From contig JAPPMP010000005.1 in NCBI GenBank assembly GCA_028819005.1, positions 1 to 43,545 on the forward strand: a DNA stretch of 43,545 nt, written 5' to 3'. Made by a program: the position numbers and the translations under genes. Below the pieces are notes generated by a model. It saw nothing but the letters and a program-made list of their open reading frames with translations, was not told the origin of the DNA and searched no databases. This document shows positions 33,005 through 40,888 of the stretch, one piece after another. Position 1 is the first letter of the stretch. Each line of letters opens with the position of its first letter. Source of the stretch: Acidimicrobiaceae bacterium (GTDB lineage: Bacteria > Actinomycetota > Acidimicrobiia > Acidimicrobiales > Aldehydirespiratoraceae).

Positions 33005-36000
33005 CTACAGGTCTGGATGTCGGGTGTTGAGAGCTGACAACTCGGCTAGTTCTTGTGTCCGCTGTTGCACCTCGGCGACGGCGTTGCGCATGTTGGGGAG
33101 TTCTCGTTCGATCGCACCGTCCTCGCTGAGGAAGACGAAGACCATCCGTTCAACAGTCAGCGCGGTGGCTGCTTCCAACGCGGCAACGTAGCCGGCGCCC
33201 TGCAGTCGGTAACGGTTGAGCTTGTCGGTGACGTCGTCGTCATCGCCGACGCGGTCCGTTTTCCAGTCGACGACAACCAAGCCGGAACCGTTGCGGTAGA
33301 GGAGATCGATATACCCCTCCACAAGGCAATCGCCGACAGTGGCGGCAACCCAGACTTCGCGCCAGTATTCGGTGACCGAGGCTTGTCGCGCCACCTGCGA
33401 ATCGATGGCAGCACGGGCCACCCGTTCAACAGCGGCTCTTTGGTTGTTGACACCTTCAGCCGCCGCCTGAGCCGCCGAGGCCTCACGCAGTCCGGCTCCG
33501 GTGGCGAGGTCGACCACCTGAAGCACGCCGTGTACGGCGCGGCCGAAACCACTCCCGTAACGCCCCTTGAGCCAAGGTGGCAGATCAAGATTGCGAGGAG
33601 GCTTGTTGAGCCCGGGCTCGAGATCAACAGCCTCGGCGGCATCCTTCGCCAATCTGGTGGCGGAAACCACCCTTCTGCGGCTTGAGTCGGCGGTCGCTTC
33701 GGATCGTCTGGCGACCCATTGCTCCTTGTCGAGCAACGGACTGCGGTCGGCCCTTTTGAGAGGCCCGATTCCAGTGCCTGTGGGATCGAACGGTGTGGCA
33801 GATTCGCAGTCAAGAGCGTGCTTTGCCAGCACCGTCGCGCTCGTTGTGCTTATCCTTCCGGCGCTGGGACGATGCAGGCAGACGATCAGATGGTCGCGGG
33901 CGCGAGTCGCCGCGACGTAGAGCAGGCGCAACCTTTCATGTTCGTCCATCGTGTCGTTGAAGGCTTTCCACTCGTCGAAACGTTCCGAGGCGACCCTGCT
34001 TGAGATCTTCAACTGAGCGGGTTGACCGGGCGGGAAATGCACCGCCGGGCCTCGTTGAGGCTTCTTGAACATGGTGGTCATGCCCGCCATCACCGTGATG
34101 GGAAACTCCAACCCCTTGGCCCCATGAATCGTCATGATTCTGACGCTGTCATCGTCGGTCTCAGGCAGAACCGTTTCGGAAACTCGAGCGTTGTCGAGCC
34201 CCTGCCGACGCGCCCACTCCAGGTAGGCCCGCAGATCGGCGCCCCCTGCATCGGCCCATGCCCTTGCCTGGTCGACCACGAACCGCAATCGCCGCCAGAC
34301 GTCTCGCGGGGCGCCCGTCGCAACCGCGCTTTCGAGCACCGCCCGCTCGCGGATAACGCGCTCGAGCAGCCCCGCCGGGGTCATCCAATGACGTTCGTCG
34401 TGAAGCTTCGCGAGGTGGGAGAGCGCGTCGGCGACTGGATGGCCGCCGTGGTCGGCAACCATCGGGTTGTGCAGTGAGAAATGGCCGTTGTGTTCGAGAC
34501 GCCAGTTGGCCAGGTCGTCGTCTCCGCAGCCGTAGACGAAGGACCGTAGAGCGGAAACCGCAGCCAGTTCGTCGGTGGGATCGCAGACGGCGCGAAGTGT
34601 GAGCATGAGTTCGCGCACCTCGCGTGTGGCGTAGACGAGACTGGAAGTTTCGGCTCGGTAGGGGACGCCGTTTGCTTCCAGGGAGCGCTCGAGGCTGGTC
34701 AGGCTGATCCGAGACGGCAACAGAATGCAGACGTCGCTGGGTCGGGCCGCCCGCCATTGTCCAGTGGAGTCTTCGACCTTCCAGGGGGCATTGCCTGTCA
34801 GAACCTCTGCCACTGTCGCGGCGACGTCATTGGACTCCGCAGTGCGTAGTTCGTCGGCGGTCAGCGGGCCTTGGACGGGTTCAGCCCCCAGAATCGCCAC
34901 TGCGGGTCCTGTCGTGTCGGCTTCAAGACGATGCGGGGACAGAGCCACATACTCTGGTTGACTGCCGGGTGTGTAGTGGATCAGTTCAGAAAAGACATCG
35001 TTGATCCACTTGATGATGGGTTTCACAGTGCGAAAGTTGACGGTCAACGCGGTGCGTTCCGCGAACCGTTCACGGGCTGTCAAGTACACGCCGATGTCTG
35101 CCCGCCGGAAGCGGTATATCGACTGTTTGGGGTCACCGACGAGGAACAGCCTGCCGGGCGCCACCTCCAGATCGTTCCATTCGCGACCGTCCACATCGCT
35201 TTCGGTGGTAGCGATCAGCACGGCAAGCTCAATTTGGATCGGATCAGTGTCTTGAAACTCGTCGAGGAGGAGGTGGGTGAACTTCTGGTGGAGCGAGGCT
35301 CGAACCTCGGCGCCTGCGTCCTTGTCGCGCAAGAGTTGTCGGGCCCGCACCAACAGGTCGTGAAACTGCAGGCGTCCGTTTTTGCGGCGTTCTTCGACTG
35401 TGTTGAGAACAAAGCGGCCGATGCGGGCGCCTATATAGCCCAGCGCTGCGCTTGTCACCCTCCGGACCGCTTCGTCGCACTGTTCGCCCAACTCTTTCAC
35501 CGAAGCCTTGACTTCAGCAACGTCAATCTTCCAGTTCGCCGCTCTGCCGGCTGCCCCCGGTTTGACTGCCCTGGTGGCACCACTTTTTTCATGGCCCATG
35601 TCGGCAGCCAGCGCTAGCGCCTCAATGTGGTCGAACGCGCTCGACAGTTCGTCTCGATTCTCTGCAATCCGACCGAAGTGGGCAAAGAGCTTGTCTGAGG
35701 GCTCTGTGCAGTGGCGGCGAAGCTCGAGCACCTCGTCGAAGCGTCGTAGCAGATCAGCGGTATCGATCGGCTCGGGCTGGGGGGGCGCTAGATCGAGGCG
35801 TTCTTCAACCAGGTCCCAGTTGTCCGAAAGTTGCAGAGCCAAGGACCGGAGATGATCGAGCTTCACGCCCGCTGTTTCCAACGAGAGCAGAGACCGGGCG
35901 ACCGATTGGTCTTCGAGGAGTTCGTCGAGGAACTGCTGCCACTGGTACTCGAACTCGACTTGGGTGCCGATCTCATCGAGGACTTCGATACCGGGGGGAA

Positions 36001-36394
36001 GTCCCGCTTCGACGGGGTGCTCGGCGAGGATTCGCTGGGCGAACGAGTGCAGCGTGCCGACGGCTGCGCCGTCTAGCTGTTGGACGGCTGCTAGTGCTAG
36101 CGGATTGTCGGAACGCTCGAAACGTTGGCGAATGCGGTCGCGTAGTTCGGTAGCTGCTTTCTCGGTGAACGTGATCATGGCGATTGTCTCCATGGCAACT
36201 CCGTCTTCGAGAACCAGTGCCTCCACCCGGTCAACAAGGGCGCGGGTCTTGCCAGTGCCCGCGCCGGCCTCGACGAACAGATTCTGGGTTCGTTCAGTGC
36301 GTGTTCGAAGACGCTGCTCCTCGTCCGCAGGAAGGCGTTGGGCGCCAAGATCGGGTGTGCTGATCGTCTCGGAGGTTTGCGACGCGTCAACCAT
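33005..36394 (-). CDS. AddA/RecB-like UvrD helicase-nuclease
   Basis: 1129 aa. SF1 helicase motifs in order: Walker A VEAGAGTGKTRALV, LLLDEFQDTDPIQ, VGDPKQSIYRFRRAD, VNFRTVKPI, TIHGAKGLEFPI, and LLYVAATRARDHLIV. The C-terminal RecB-type nuclease reads GYIDLLYRNGSGLVVVDWKTD with the Asp and Asp-x-Lys residues. Together with the overlapping gene it should form an AddAB-type double-strand-break resection complex that feeds RecA. The ATG at 36394 overlaps the end of the upstream gene by eight bases; a longer frame to 36496 would lie inside that gene and is rejected. At 1129 aa it is similar to AddA of other bacteria. Confidence 0.9.
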   Translation of the reverse strand: MVDASQTSETISTPDLGAQRLPADEEQRLRTRTERTQNLFVEAGAGTGKTRALVDRVEALVLEDGVAMETIAMITFTEKAATELRDRIRQRFERSDNPLALAAVQQLDGAAVGTLHSFAQRILAEHPVEAGLPPGIEVLDEIGTQVEFEYQWQQFLDELLEDQSVARSLLSLETAGVKLDHLRSLALQLSDNWDLVEERLDLAPPQPEPIDTADLLRRFDEVLELRRHCTEPSDKLFAHFGRIAENRDELSSAFDHIEALALAADMGHEKSGATRAVKPGAAGRAANWKIDVAEVKASVKELGEQCDEAVRRVTSAALGYIGARIGRFVLNTVEERRKNGRLQFHDLLVRARQLLRDKDAGAEVRASLHQKFTHLLLDEFQDTDPIQIELAVLIATTESDVDGREWNDLEVAPGRLFLVGDPKQSIYRFRRADIGVYLTARERFAERTALTVNFRTVKPIIKWINDVFSELIHYTPGSQPEYVALSPHRLEADTTGPAVAILGAEPVQGPLTADELRTAESNDVAATVAEVLTGNAPWKVEDSTGQWRAARPSDVCILLPSRISLTSLERSLEANGVPYRAETSSLVYATREVRELMLTLRAVCDPTDELAAVSALRSFVYGCGDDDLANWRLEHNGHFSLHNPMVADHGGHPVADALSHLAKLHDERHWMTPAGLLERVIRERAVLESAVATGAPRDVWRRLRFVVDQARAWADAGGADLRAYLEWARRQGLDNARVSETVLPETDDDSVRIMTIHGAKGLEFPITVMAGMTTMFKKPQRGPAVHFPPGQPAQLKISSRVASERFDEWKAFNDTMDEHERLRLLYVAATRARDHLIVCLHRPSAGRISTTSATVLAKHALDCESATPFDPTGTGIGPLKRADRSPLLDKEQWVARRSEATADSSRRRVVSATRLAKDAAEAVDLEPGLNKPPRNLDLPPWLKGRYGSGFGRAVHGVLQVVDLATGAGLREASAAQAAAEGVNNQRAAVERVARAAIDSQVARQASVTEYWREVWVAATVGDCLVEGYIDLLYRNGSGLVVVDWKTDRVGDDDDVTDKLNRYRLQGAGYVAALEAATALTVERMVFVFLSEDGAIERELPNMRNAVAEVQQRTQELAELSALNTRHPDL

Positions 36395-39300
36395 GGTCGT
36401 CTCCGTTGATCTCGAGATAGGGCCACAACTCGGGATCAGCGCTCTTGCGCAACCAGTCCGAGTATTGATGCGAGAGGCCCAGGCCATCGGGCTCACAGAA
36501 GTGGCAGTCGACCCAAGGACGATATTGCGGCGGTGCAGGGTGCGCGGGGAACAGCCCGGATTCGATGCAATCGACGATGTCGGCGATCATGCGCAACCCT
36601 TCGGCCTCCAACTCCGGAGTTATGGAATAGCCGTGCGTTTCGAACCCGCCCTTGCGCGTGACGAACCAATATGAGCCGAATGTGCGCGCGTTGCCGCGGT
36701 CGAGCAATTTCCGGGCGGCAAGGGCATAGAGCAAGAGTTGGAGGTTGGTGCCGCCACCGAGCGGATCTTCATCAAGCTTCTTGTATGTCCGTGAAGAACC
36801 GGTCTTGTAGTCGATAACCAGCAGATTCCCCTCCGCGTCCTCATCCACTCGATCAATGGCGCCCCGCAGATTGATCGTTCGGCCATCGTGCAGCGTGATC
36901 GCTACCGGTCCCCGGTCGCCTGTGGGCAGGCCGAACCGAAGCTCCGAAGCAACCGAGCTGGTCCCGAGGTCGGCGCGGCGGTCGAAATCGAACCGGCTGA
37001 ATTCGCGAAGGTCGTCGAGAAACACTTGTTTGTCCCGCTGCCAATAGACCGCTCGCCCGACGAGGCCGCGATTCTCCAGCCGGGCTGCTTGTTCATGGCC
37101 GATCTCTATGAGGCGAGCGACGTCTTTGTCGCTCCATGGCTCGGTCGGCGCGGGCAGAGTGCGGTTGGCCCGTGCTTCTTCGATCCAGCGCTCCAGCGCC
37201 AGATGAAAGAGCGTGCCCAACTCCAGAGGGCTGATCCGATACTGTTCCTCGGGCTCCTCGACAGGGTTGACGCCTAGGATGTGACGCACAAAATAGGCGT
37301 GTGGACACTTGGCCCACAGTTCGAGCCTGCTCGCGGAAGTCGCTTGTCCTTTGGCTTTCAGAGATTCCAGCGCACTACTGCTGAGGCTGCGGCACAGGTT
37401 GCCGTCGTAGCGTGTGAGGCGATTCGAGAAGCGACTCGAGATGAGACTCGCTCCGCGGCTCAGTTCCTGGCGTTCTCGCACTAGTGGCGACTCGGCGACG
37501 TCGTGTCCGTCTTCAGCCCAGTCGAGAACCGCCCGCATGTCGTATTCCTGGTTGTGGGCCGGGAATGAGATCGAGCGCAGCCCGGCGACGAACGAGGGCA
37601 CCTCGATGAGCCAGTCGCCAGTGCTGTCGGCAAGATCCTCCGCGGTCGGCCGCACACCGTCGCGGGCTTCACAGGTGTCGAGCAACCAGCGGCTCGGAGT
37701 TCGCTGAGCGCTCCGGCGAAGGTCCCCGCGGGGAAATGTGAACAGCGTGTGCTTTGCGGCCGCCATCACGGCCAGCAAGGCCCGGTGAGTGTCTTGTGTC
37801 GTCTCTGCGCGGGTCGGAAGGCCAGGCCCCGAGGCCGCGCGGATGTGATCGGGTAGTAGCGGGTCATCACGGCGCCGTTCAGGAGTTGTCCCCTCAGCCA
37901 ACCCCAGCACGATCACGCGGTCCAGGTCGAGTCCGACCGCCAGATTGACCGGGCCGATCAGCACTCCGTGGCCGAAGGTTCCCTGGACGCCAAGATCGTC
38001 GGCAAGTTGGAGCTCCAGTGCTCGGCGGAATGCAGCCAGGCTGGGATTCGGGTCGATTCCGTCCAGGTCGCCGATCCTCGAGATCGCCGCGTCGATGCGC
38101 TCCGCGGCTCGTCGCTCGTGCAATGGCCACTCGTTGCGGGACGCCTTGCTGCCGAAGTAGGTGCCCTGCAGTCTGGTGCACCAGCGGGCGATTCCCGACC
38201 ATGATCTCTGGCTGTCGCCGGGGTTGAGATCGGCTGCCAGTTCGGCGATGAAAGCGGCCAACTCGGATGCATGTGCGGCCTCTTTGCGCAAGCGACGGAC
38301 GCGCCACTCGTGCTCTTCGTCGTGCTCGAAGAGTTGGGCGTCTGCGTTCAAGTCGTCTACCAAGCGGGCCAGGCGGCTAGTCCACTGATCGAGTCCGGAC
38401 ACAATGCCGGCCGCCCGCGTGGCCCTTTCCCAAGCGGCCGCCGGAACAGGTCTTTTGTTGGCACGGCGTACCGGCGCACTCGCCAGCCAGGCGCAGACGT
38501 CGTGCCGGGAGAAGTCGTGATCGATCAGTCCGAGCATGTTGAGCAGCGCTCGACCCATCAGCGAAGATTCGGTGGTTTGCACAGATTTGCCGAACCATTC
38601 GATGTCCGCCGCGTCGAAAGCATCCGCGATCATCCGGGCGTAAGGGTCGTGACTGCCGTAGAGCACAGCGCAGCGGTTGAAGGGTATTCCCTCGAGTGAT
38701 GCTTCTACGATGCTGCGCACGGCATGGCGTACCTCTTCGTCGGGGTCTGAAACGCTCAGCGCTCGATCAGCGACCGGCGCCGTGACCGATGATGGTGGCG
38801 ACCACTCAGCCCCGAGTTGCTCGACAGCGAACTGCGTCGGGGCGTCGGCGTCGGCTAGTCCCGATGCTCCCGCGATGATGTGCAGCCCCCCGTGCTCGCC
38901 GAGGGCGCGGAGCAAGCGGATCTGGTTGGTGTTGGTTCGCTGCGGAAGAAAGAGAATGGGCTGACCCAGCTCGGCCAGAGTCGAAGCTCCGCAGGCGATT
39001 GCGTCGACCGCAGCGTCGACCAGATCCTGCTCGTTGGAGTAGTCGGCTTCGATCTTTCGGTTGACGGCGTGGTAGACGCGAACCACATCAGCGGTACGCG
39101 ATGATGCGCGGGACAGCTTTCGCAGCGTGTCTTTGGGCAACTCCGAAAGGGCACGGTGAGTCCTGACCAGAGACCGCTCGGTTGCCGGGTGGGTGTGAAC
39201 TCCCTCGAAACGACCCGGTTCACCGCTGAGTACGGCCCGCACGGCGCCTGCCAGAATCGGGGTGGAGATCGGCCGTCTGCCTGTGGCAGCTACCGCGGCG

Positions 39301-39521
39301 GATCCGAGCAGTTCGGCGAGCCTGTAGGGCGTAAGGAAGCTGACTGCCGCTACGCCACGGCGCTGCCCGAGCCCGCGACGAGCAGCTACCCCCATGTAGT
39401 TGGACCACACGATCACACTGACGGGACTCAGGGGGTCCTCGCGCTTGTGGCGCTCCACAGCGCTTGCGAGTGCGGTGTGCGCCGGTTCTCCGTAGCCAGT
39501 GATTTCAAGAGTTATCGGCAT
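36387..39521 (-). CDS. AddB-like PD-(D/E)XK nuclease subunit
   Basis: 1044 aa. The N-terminal half is a divergent SF1-like domain (WSNYMGVAARRGLGQRRG where other members have a phosphate-binding loop, so ATP use is doubtful). The C-terminal nuclease is well kept: LRGAIDRVDEDAEGNLLVID, then YKTGSSRTYKKLDED and LQLLLYALAAR. The Fe-S region has one Cys in LWAKCPHAYFVRHI and a CxxC in WVDCHFCEPDGLGL. The fourth Cys of the Bacillus AddB cluster is not at its usual place. It is first in the operon with the AddA-like gene. The ATG at 39521 is supported by a TAGCAT box eight bases upstream; the longer frame to 39581 would overlap the divergent NYN gene. Confidence 0.87.
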   Translation of the reverse strand: MPITLEITGYGEPAHTALASAVERHKREDPLSPVSVIVWSNYMGVAARRGLGQRRGVAAVSFLTPYRLAELLGSAAVAATGRRPISTPILAGAVRAVLSGEPGRFEGVHTHPATERSLVRTHRALSELPKDTLRKLSRASSRTADVVRVYHAVNRKIEADYSNEQDLVDAAVDAIACGASTLAELGQPILFLPQRTNTNQIRLLRALGEHGGLHIIAGASGLADADAPTQFAVEQLGAEWSPPSSVTAPVADRALSVSDPDEEVRHAVRSIVEASLEGIPFNRCAVLYGSHDPYARMIADAFDAADIEWFGKSVQTTESSLMGRALLNMLGLIDHDFSRHDVCAWLASAPVRRANKRPVPAAAWERATRAAGIVSGLDQWTSRLARLVDDLNADAQLFEHDEEHEWRVRRLRKEAAHASELAAFIAELAADLNPGDSQRSWSGIARWCTRLQGTYFGSKASRNEWPLHERRAAERIDAAISRIGDLDGIDPNPSLAAFRRALELQLADDLGVQGTFGHGVLIGPVNLAVGLDLDRVIVLGLAEGTTPERRRDDPLLPDHIRAASGPGLPTRAETTQDTHRALLAVMAAAKHTLFTFPRGDLRRSAQRTPSRWLLDTCEARDGVRPTAEDLADSTGDWLIEVPSFVAGLRSISFPAHNQEYDMRAVLDWAEDGHDVAESPLVRERQELSRGASLISSRFSNRLTRYDGNLCRSLSSSALESLKAKGQATSASRLELWAKCPHAYFVRHILGVNPVEEPEEQYRISPLELGTLFHLALERWIEEARANRTLPAPTEPWSDKDVARLIEIGHEQAARLENRGLVGRAVYWQRDKQVFLDDLREFSRFDFDRRADLGTSSVASELRFGLPTGDRGPVAITLHDGRTINLRGAIDRVDEDAEGNLLVIDYKTGSSRTYKKLDEDPLGGGTNLQLLLYALAARKLLDRGNARTFGSYWFVTRKGGFETHGYSITPELEAEGLRMIADIVDCIESGLFPAHPAPPQYRPWVDCHFCEPDGLGLSHQYSDWLRKSADPELWPYLEINGDDHG

Positions 39522-39529
39522 CAGAGTCG

Positions 39530-39535
39530 ATGCTA
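39530..39535 (-). promoter_or_regulatory. -10 box of a leaderless promoter (addB-addA operon)
   Basis: On the minus strand TAGCAT, then eight bases, then ATG at 39521; no Shine-Dalgarno. Confidence 0.45.
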
Positions 39536-39561
39536 CGCACGCTGTGTGACACGGTTGGGGA

Positions 39562-39954
39562 ATGATCGTGGTTGATGCCATGAATGTGATCGGCTCGGTG
39601 CCCGACGGCTGGTGGAAGGACCGCGACCGCGCGCTGGCTCAGCTGGTCGACGTGCTGGTGGCTGCCGACTTCGAGGAGTGGGTAGTCGTGGTCGCCGACG
39701 GCCGCCCCGCTCCCGGCCTGCACGCCGGCACGCGGGGCAATGTCGAGTTGCGCTACGCGGGCCGTTCGGATCCCGATGCCGCCGACGATGAGATCATTGC
39801 GCTTCTCGCGGAACTCAACTGTGGTGAATCTGACAACAGAGGGGACGAGCTTGTCACCATCGTGTCGTCAGACCGTGCCCTGATCGCCCGTGCAGAACAA
39901 CTGGGTGCCCGATGCGAGGGGGCTCGATCATTCCGCCACCGCATCGGCTGGTGA
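39562..39954 (+). CDS. NYN/YacP-like ribonuclease-fold protein
   Basis: 130 aa, a single NYN (PIN-like) domain. The first strand VVDAMNVIGS carries the conserved Asp and Asn, VVVVADGR gives the second acidic site, DPDAADDEIIALL the third, and VTIVSSDRALIARAEQLGA the closing Asp. This spacing matches the YacP group implicated in RNA processing. The acidic residues are complete, so nuclease activity is plausible. The ATG at 39562 is divergent from addB. It converges with vapC, with a strong inverted repeat between them. Confidence 0.82.
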   Translation: MIVVDAMNVIGSVPDGWWKDRDRALAQLVDVLVAADFEEWVVVVADGRPAPGLHAGTRGNVELRYAGRSDPDAADDEIIALLAELNCGESDNRGDELVTIVSSDRALIARAEQLGARCEGARSFRHRIGW

Positions 39955-40001
39955 TTTGCGGGGACTGGAGCGGGCCGAAGGCTTGTCGCCCCGATCCGGC
40001 A

Positions 40002-40048
40002 CCCGTCTCAGGGTTGCCCATTGGCTGTAGCCGGTGCCCTGACACGGG
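40002..40048. terminator. Inverted repeat between convergent NYN and vapC genes
   Basis: CCCGTCTCAGGG (40002-40013) pairs with CCCTGACACGGG (40037-40048): 11 of 12 pairs, one C-C mismatch, 23-base loop. It lies in the 117-base gap between two converging genes, a fitting place for a two-way terminator, but no T tract follows on either strand. Confidence 0.5.
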
Positions 40049-40071
40049 GTTCGATGAGCGGCGATTCGTTG

Positions 40072-40488
40072 TCAGAGTGTTCCGCGTGGGGCGACCCATT
40101 CGGTGTGCTGGCCGGTGACGCGGGCGATTCGGTCATAATCAGCGTCGTAGTGGATGACGCCGAGATCGTTGCTCTCGGCTGTTGCTGCGATCAGCAGGTC
40201 GGACAGCGGTAGACGGTGTTGTCCGCGGCGAGCGAGTTGTCGTTGGACGTCCATGGCTCGGGAGGAGACGCGTTCGTCGAGTGGAAACGAGGGTATTGCG
40301 TTGCGTTCGACGAGAATCGCTTCATAGTCAGCGTGTGAGCGGGCGCTGTAGAGGACTTCCAGATCGATGATCGGGCAGGTGGCGATCCGGCCATGCGCCA
40401 GAAGTGGGCCGAGTCGCCTTGCCACCGATACATGGGCCACACGCGCGAGAGCGCTTTTGTCCGCCAGATAAAGGGGTCTCAACGCCAC
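40072..40488 (-). CDS. vapC: VapC-type PIN-domain ribonuclease toxin
   Basis: 138 aa PIN domain. Acidic residues are at LADKSAL (first Asp), IIDLEVLYSAR (Glu), PLSDLLIAATA (Asp) and HYDADYDRIA (Asp), the usual VapC quartet. It is expected to cleave RNA (tRNA or rRNA in known members) unless bound by the antitoxin. The first position reads LADKS rather than the common LVDTS, but the Asp is kept. Its start overlaps the vapB stop by ten bases. Confidence 0.9.
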   Translation of the reverse strand: MALRPLYLADKSALARVAHVSVARRLGPLLAHGRIATCPIIDLEVLYSARSHADYEAILVERNAIPSFPLDERVSSRAMDVQRQLARRGQHRLPLSDLLIAATAESNDLGVIHYDADYDRIARVTGQHTEWVAPRGTL

Positions 40489-40685
40489 GCAGCTGCCATG
40501 ATTTGAGAATCGGCCAGGTCCATGCCGTCCAGGTCTTGGAGTCGTTTGACATGGCGTAGCCGAAGTTCTGTTTCGACGATGTGCCGCAGTGCGATGTTTA
40601 TCGTCTCTTTCATGGTGGCTGCGCCGGTAACCGCGCGAGCCTCGGCGAGTATGTCGTCATCTATGTCGATCAGTCGTTTGGTCAT
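40479..40685 (-). CDS. vapB: VapB-type antitoxin
   Basis: 68 aa. RLIDIDDDILAEARAVTG followed by MKETINIALRHIVETELR is the VapB pattern (ribbon-helix-helix DNA-binding part), and the C-terminus (RLQDLDGMDLADSQIMAAAW) is the toxin-binding tail. It pairs with the overlapping vapC and should repress its own promoter through the palindrome upstream. The ATG at 40685 is six bases after a TATACT box, so the transcript is probably leaderless. Confidence 0.88.
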   Translation of the reverse strand: MTKRLIDIDDDILAEARAVTGAATMKETINIALRHIVETELRLRHVKRLQDLDGMDLADSQIMAAAWR

Positions 40686-40691
40686 ATGTGA

Positions 40692-40697
40692 AGTATA
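40692..40697 (-). promoter_or_regulatory. -10 box of the leaderless vapBC promoter
   Basis: On the minus strand TATACT, then TCACAT, then the vapB ATG. The palindrome at 40712-40729 covers the region where the spacer and -35 would lie. Confidence 0.6.
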
Positions 40698-40711
40698 TCT
40701 GCTTTATGGCT

Positions 40712-40729
40712 AATCGGATATATTCGATT
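40712..40729. promoter_or_regulatory. Likely VapBC operator
   Basis: AATCGGATATATTCGATT is an 18-base inverted repeat with a single mismatched pair. It lies 27-44 bases before vapB and just upstream of the TATACT box, so binding would block RNA polymerase, as expected for an autoregulated toxin-antitoxin operon. Confidence 0.65.
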
Positions 40730-40819
40730 GTGGTGCGAGGATGTTGGTCGGCCGATCACTTTGGAAGACGAGTGACTGCCTTTGTCGACGGCAATTCCAC
40801 CTGGTGCATCCAATTGTCT

Positions 40820-40853
40820 GAGTAGAGACTCAGGGAGTAAACACTCTTATAAT
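40820..40853 (+). promoter_or_regulatory. Promoter with two GAGT-N4-ACTC dyads before the MerR-isochorismate synthase gene
   Basis: GAGTAGAGACTC (40820-40831) and GAGTAAACACTC (40835-40846) are two copies of one dyad, 15 bases apart, and end one base before a consensus TATAAT (40848-40853). MerR regulators bind dyads between the -35 and -10, so this is a good autoregulatory site for the MerR domain encoded just downstream. No clear -35 was seen, as is common in regulator-dependent promoters. A TTG that could start the frame at 40853 overlaps the -10, so translation must start later. Confidence 0.65.
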
Positions 40854-40888
40854 TGAACCGCTCTGTTGGACAACCCGCGAGAGTCGAT

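Noticed and set aside
39955..40071. Possible tRNA or structured RNA (contains GGTTCGA)
   Set aside because: No cloverleaf can be folded; the strong feature is a simple inverted repeat between convergent genes, better read as a terminator.
40853..40888. TTG at 40853 as start of the MerR-isochorismate synthase fusion
   Set aside because: The TTG overlaps the TATAAT -10 box, so it cannot be in the transcript made from this promoter; GTG 40889 starts the conserved MerR strand.
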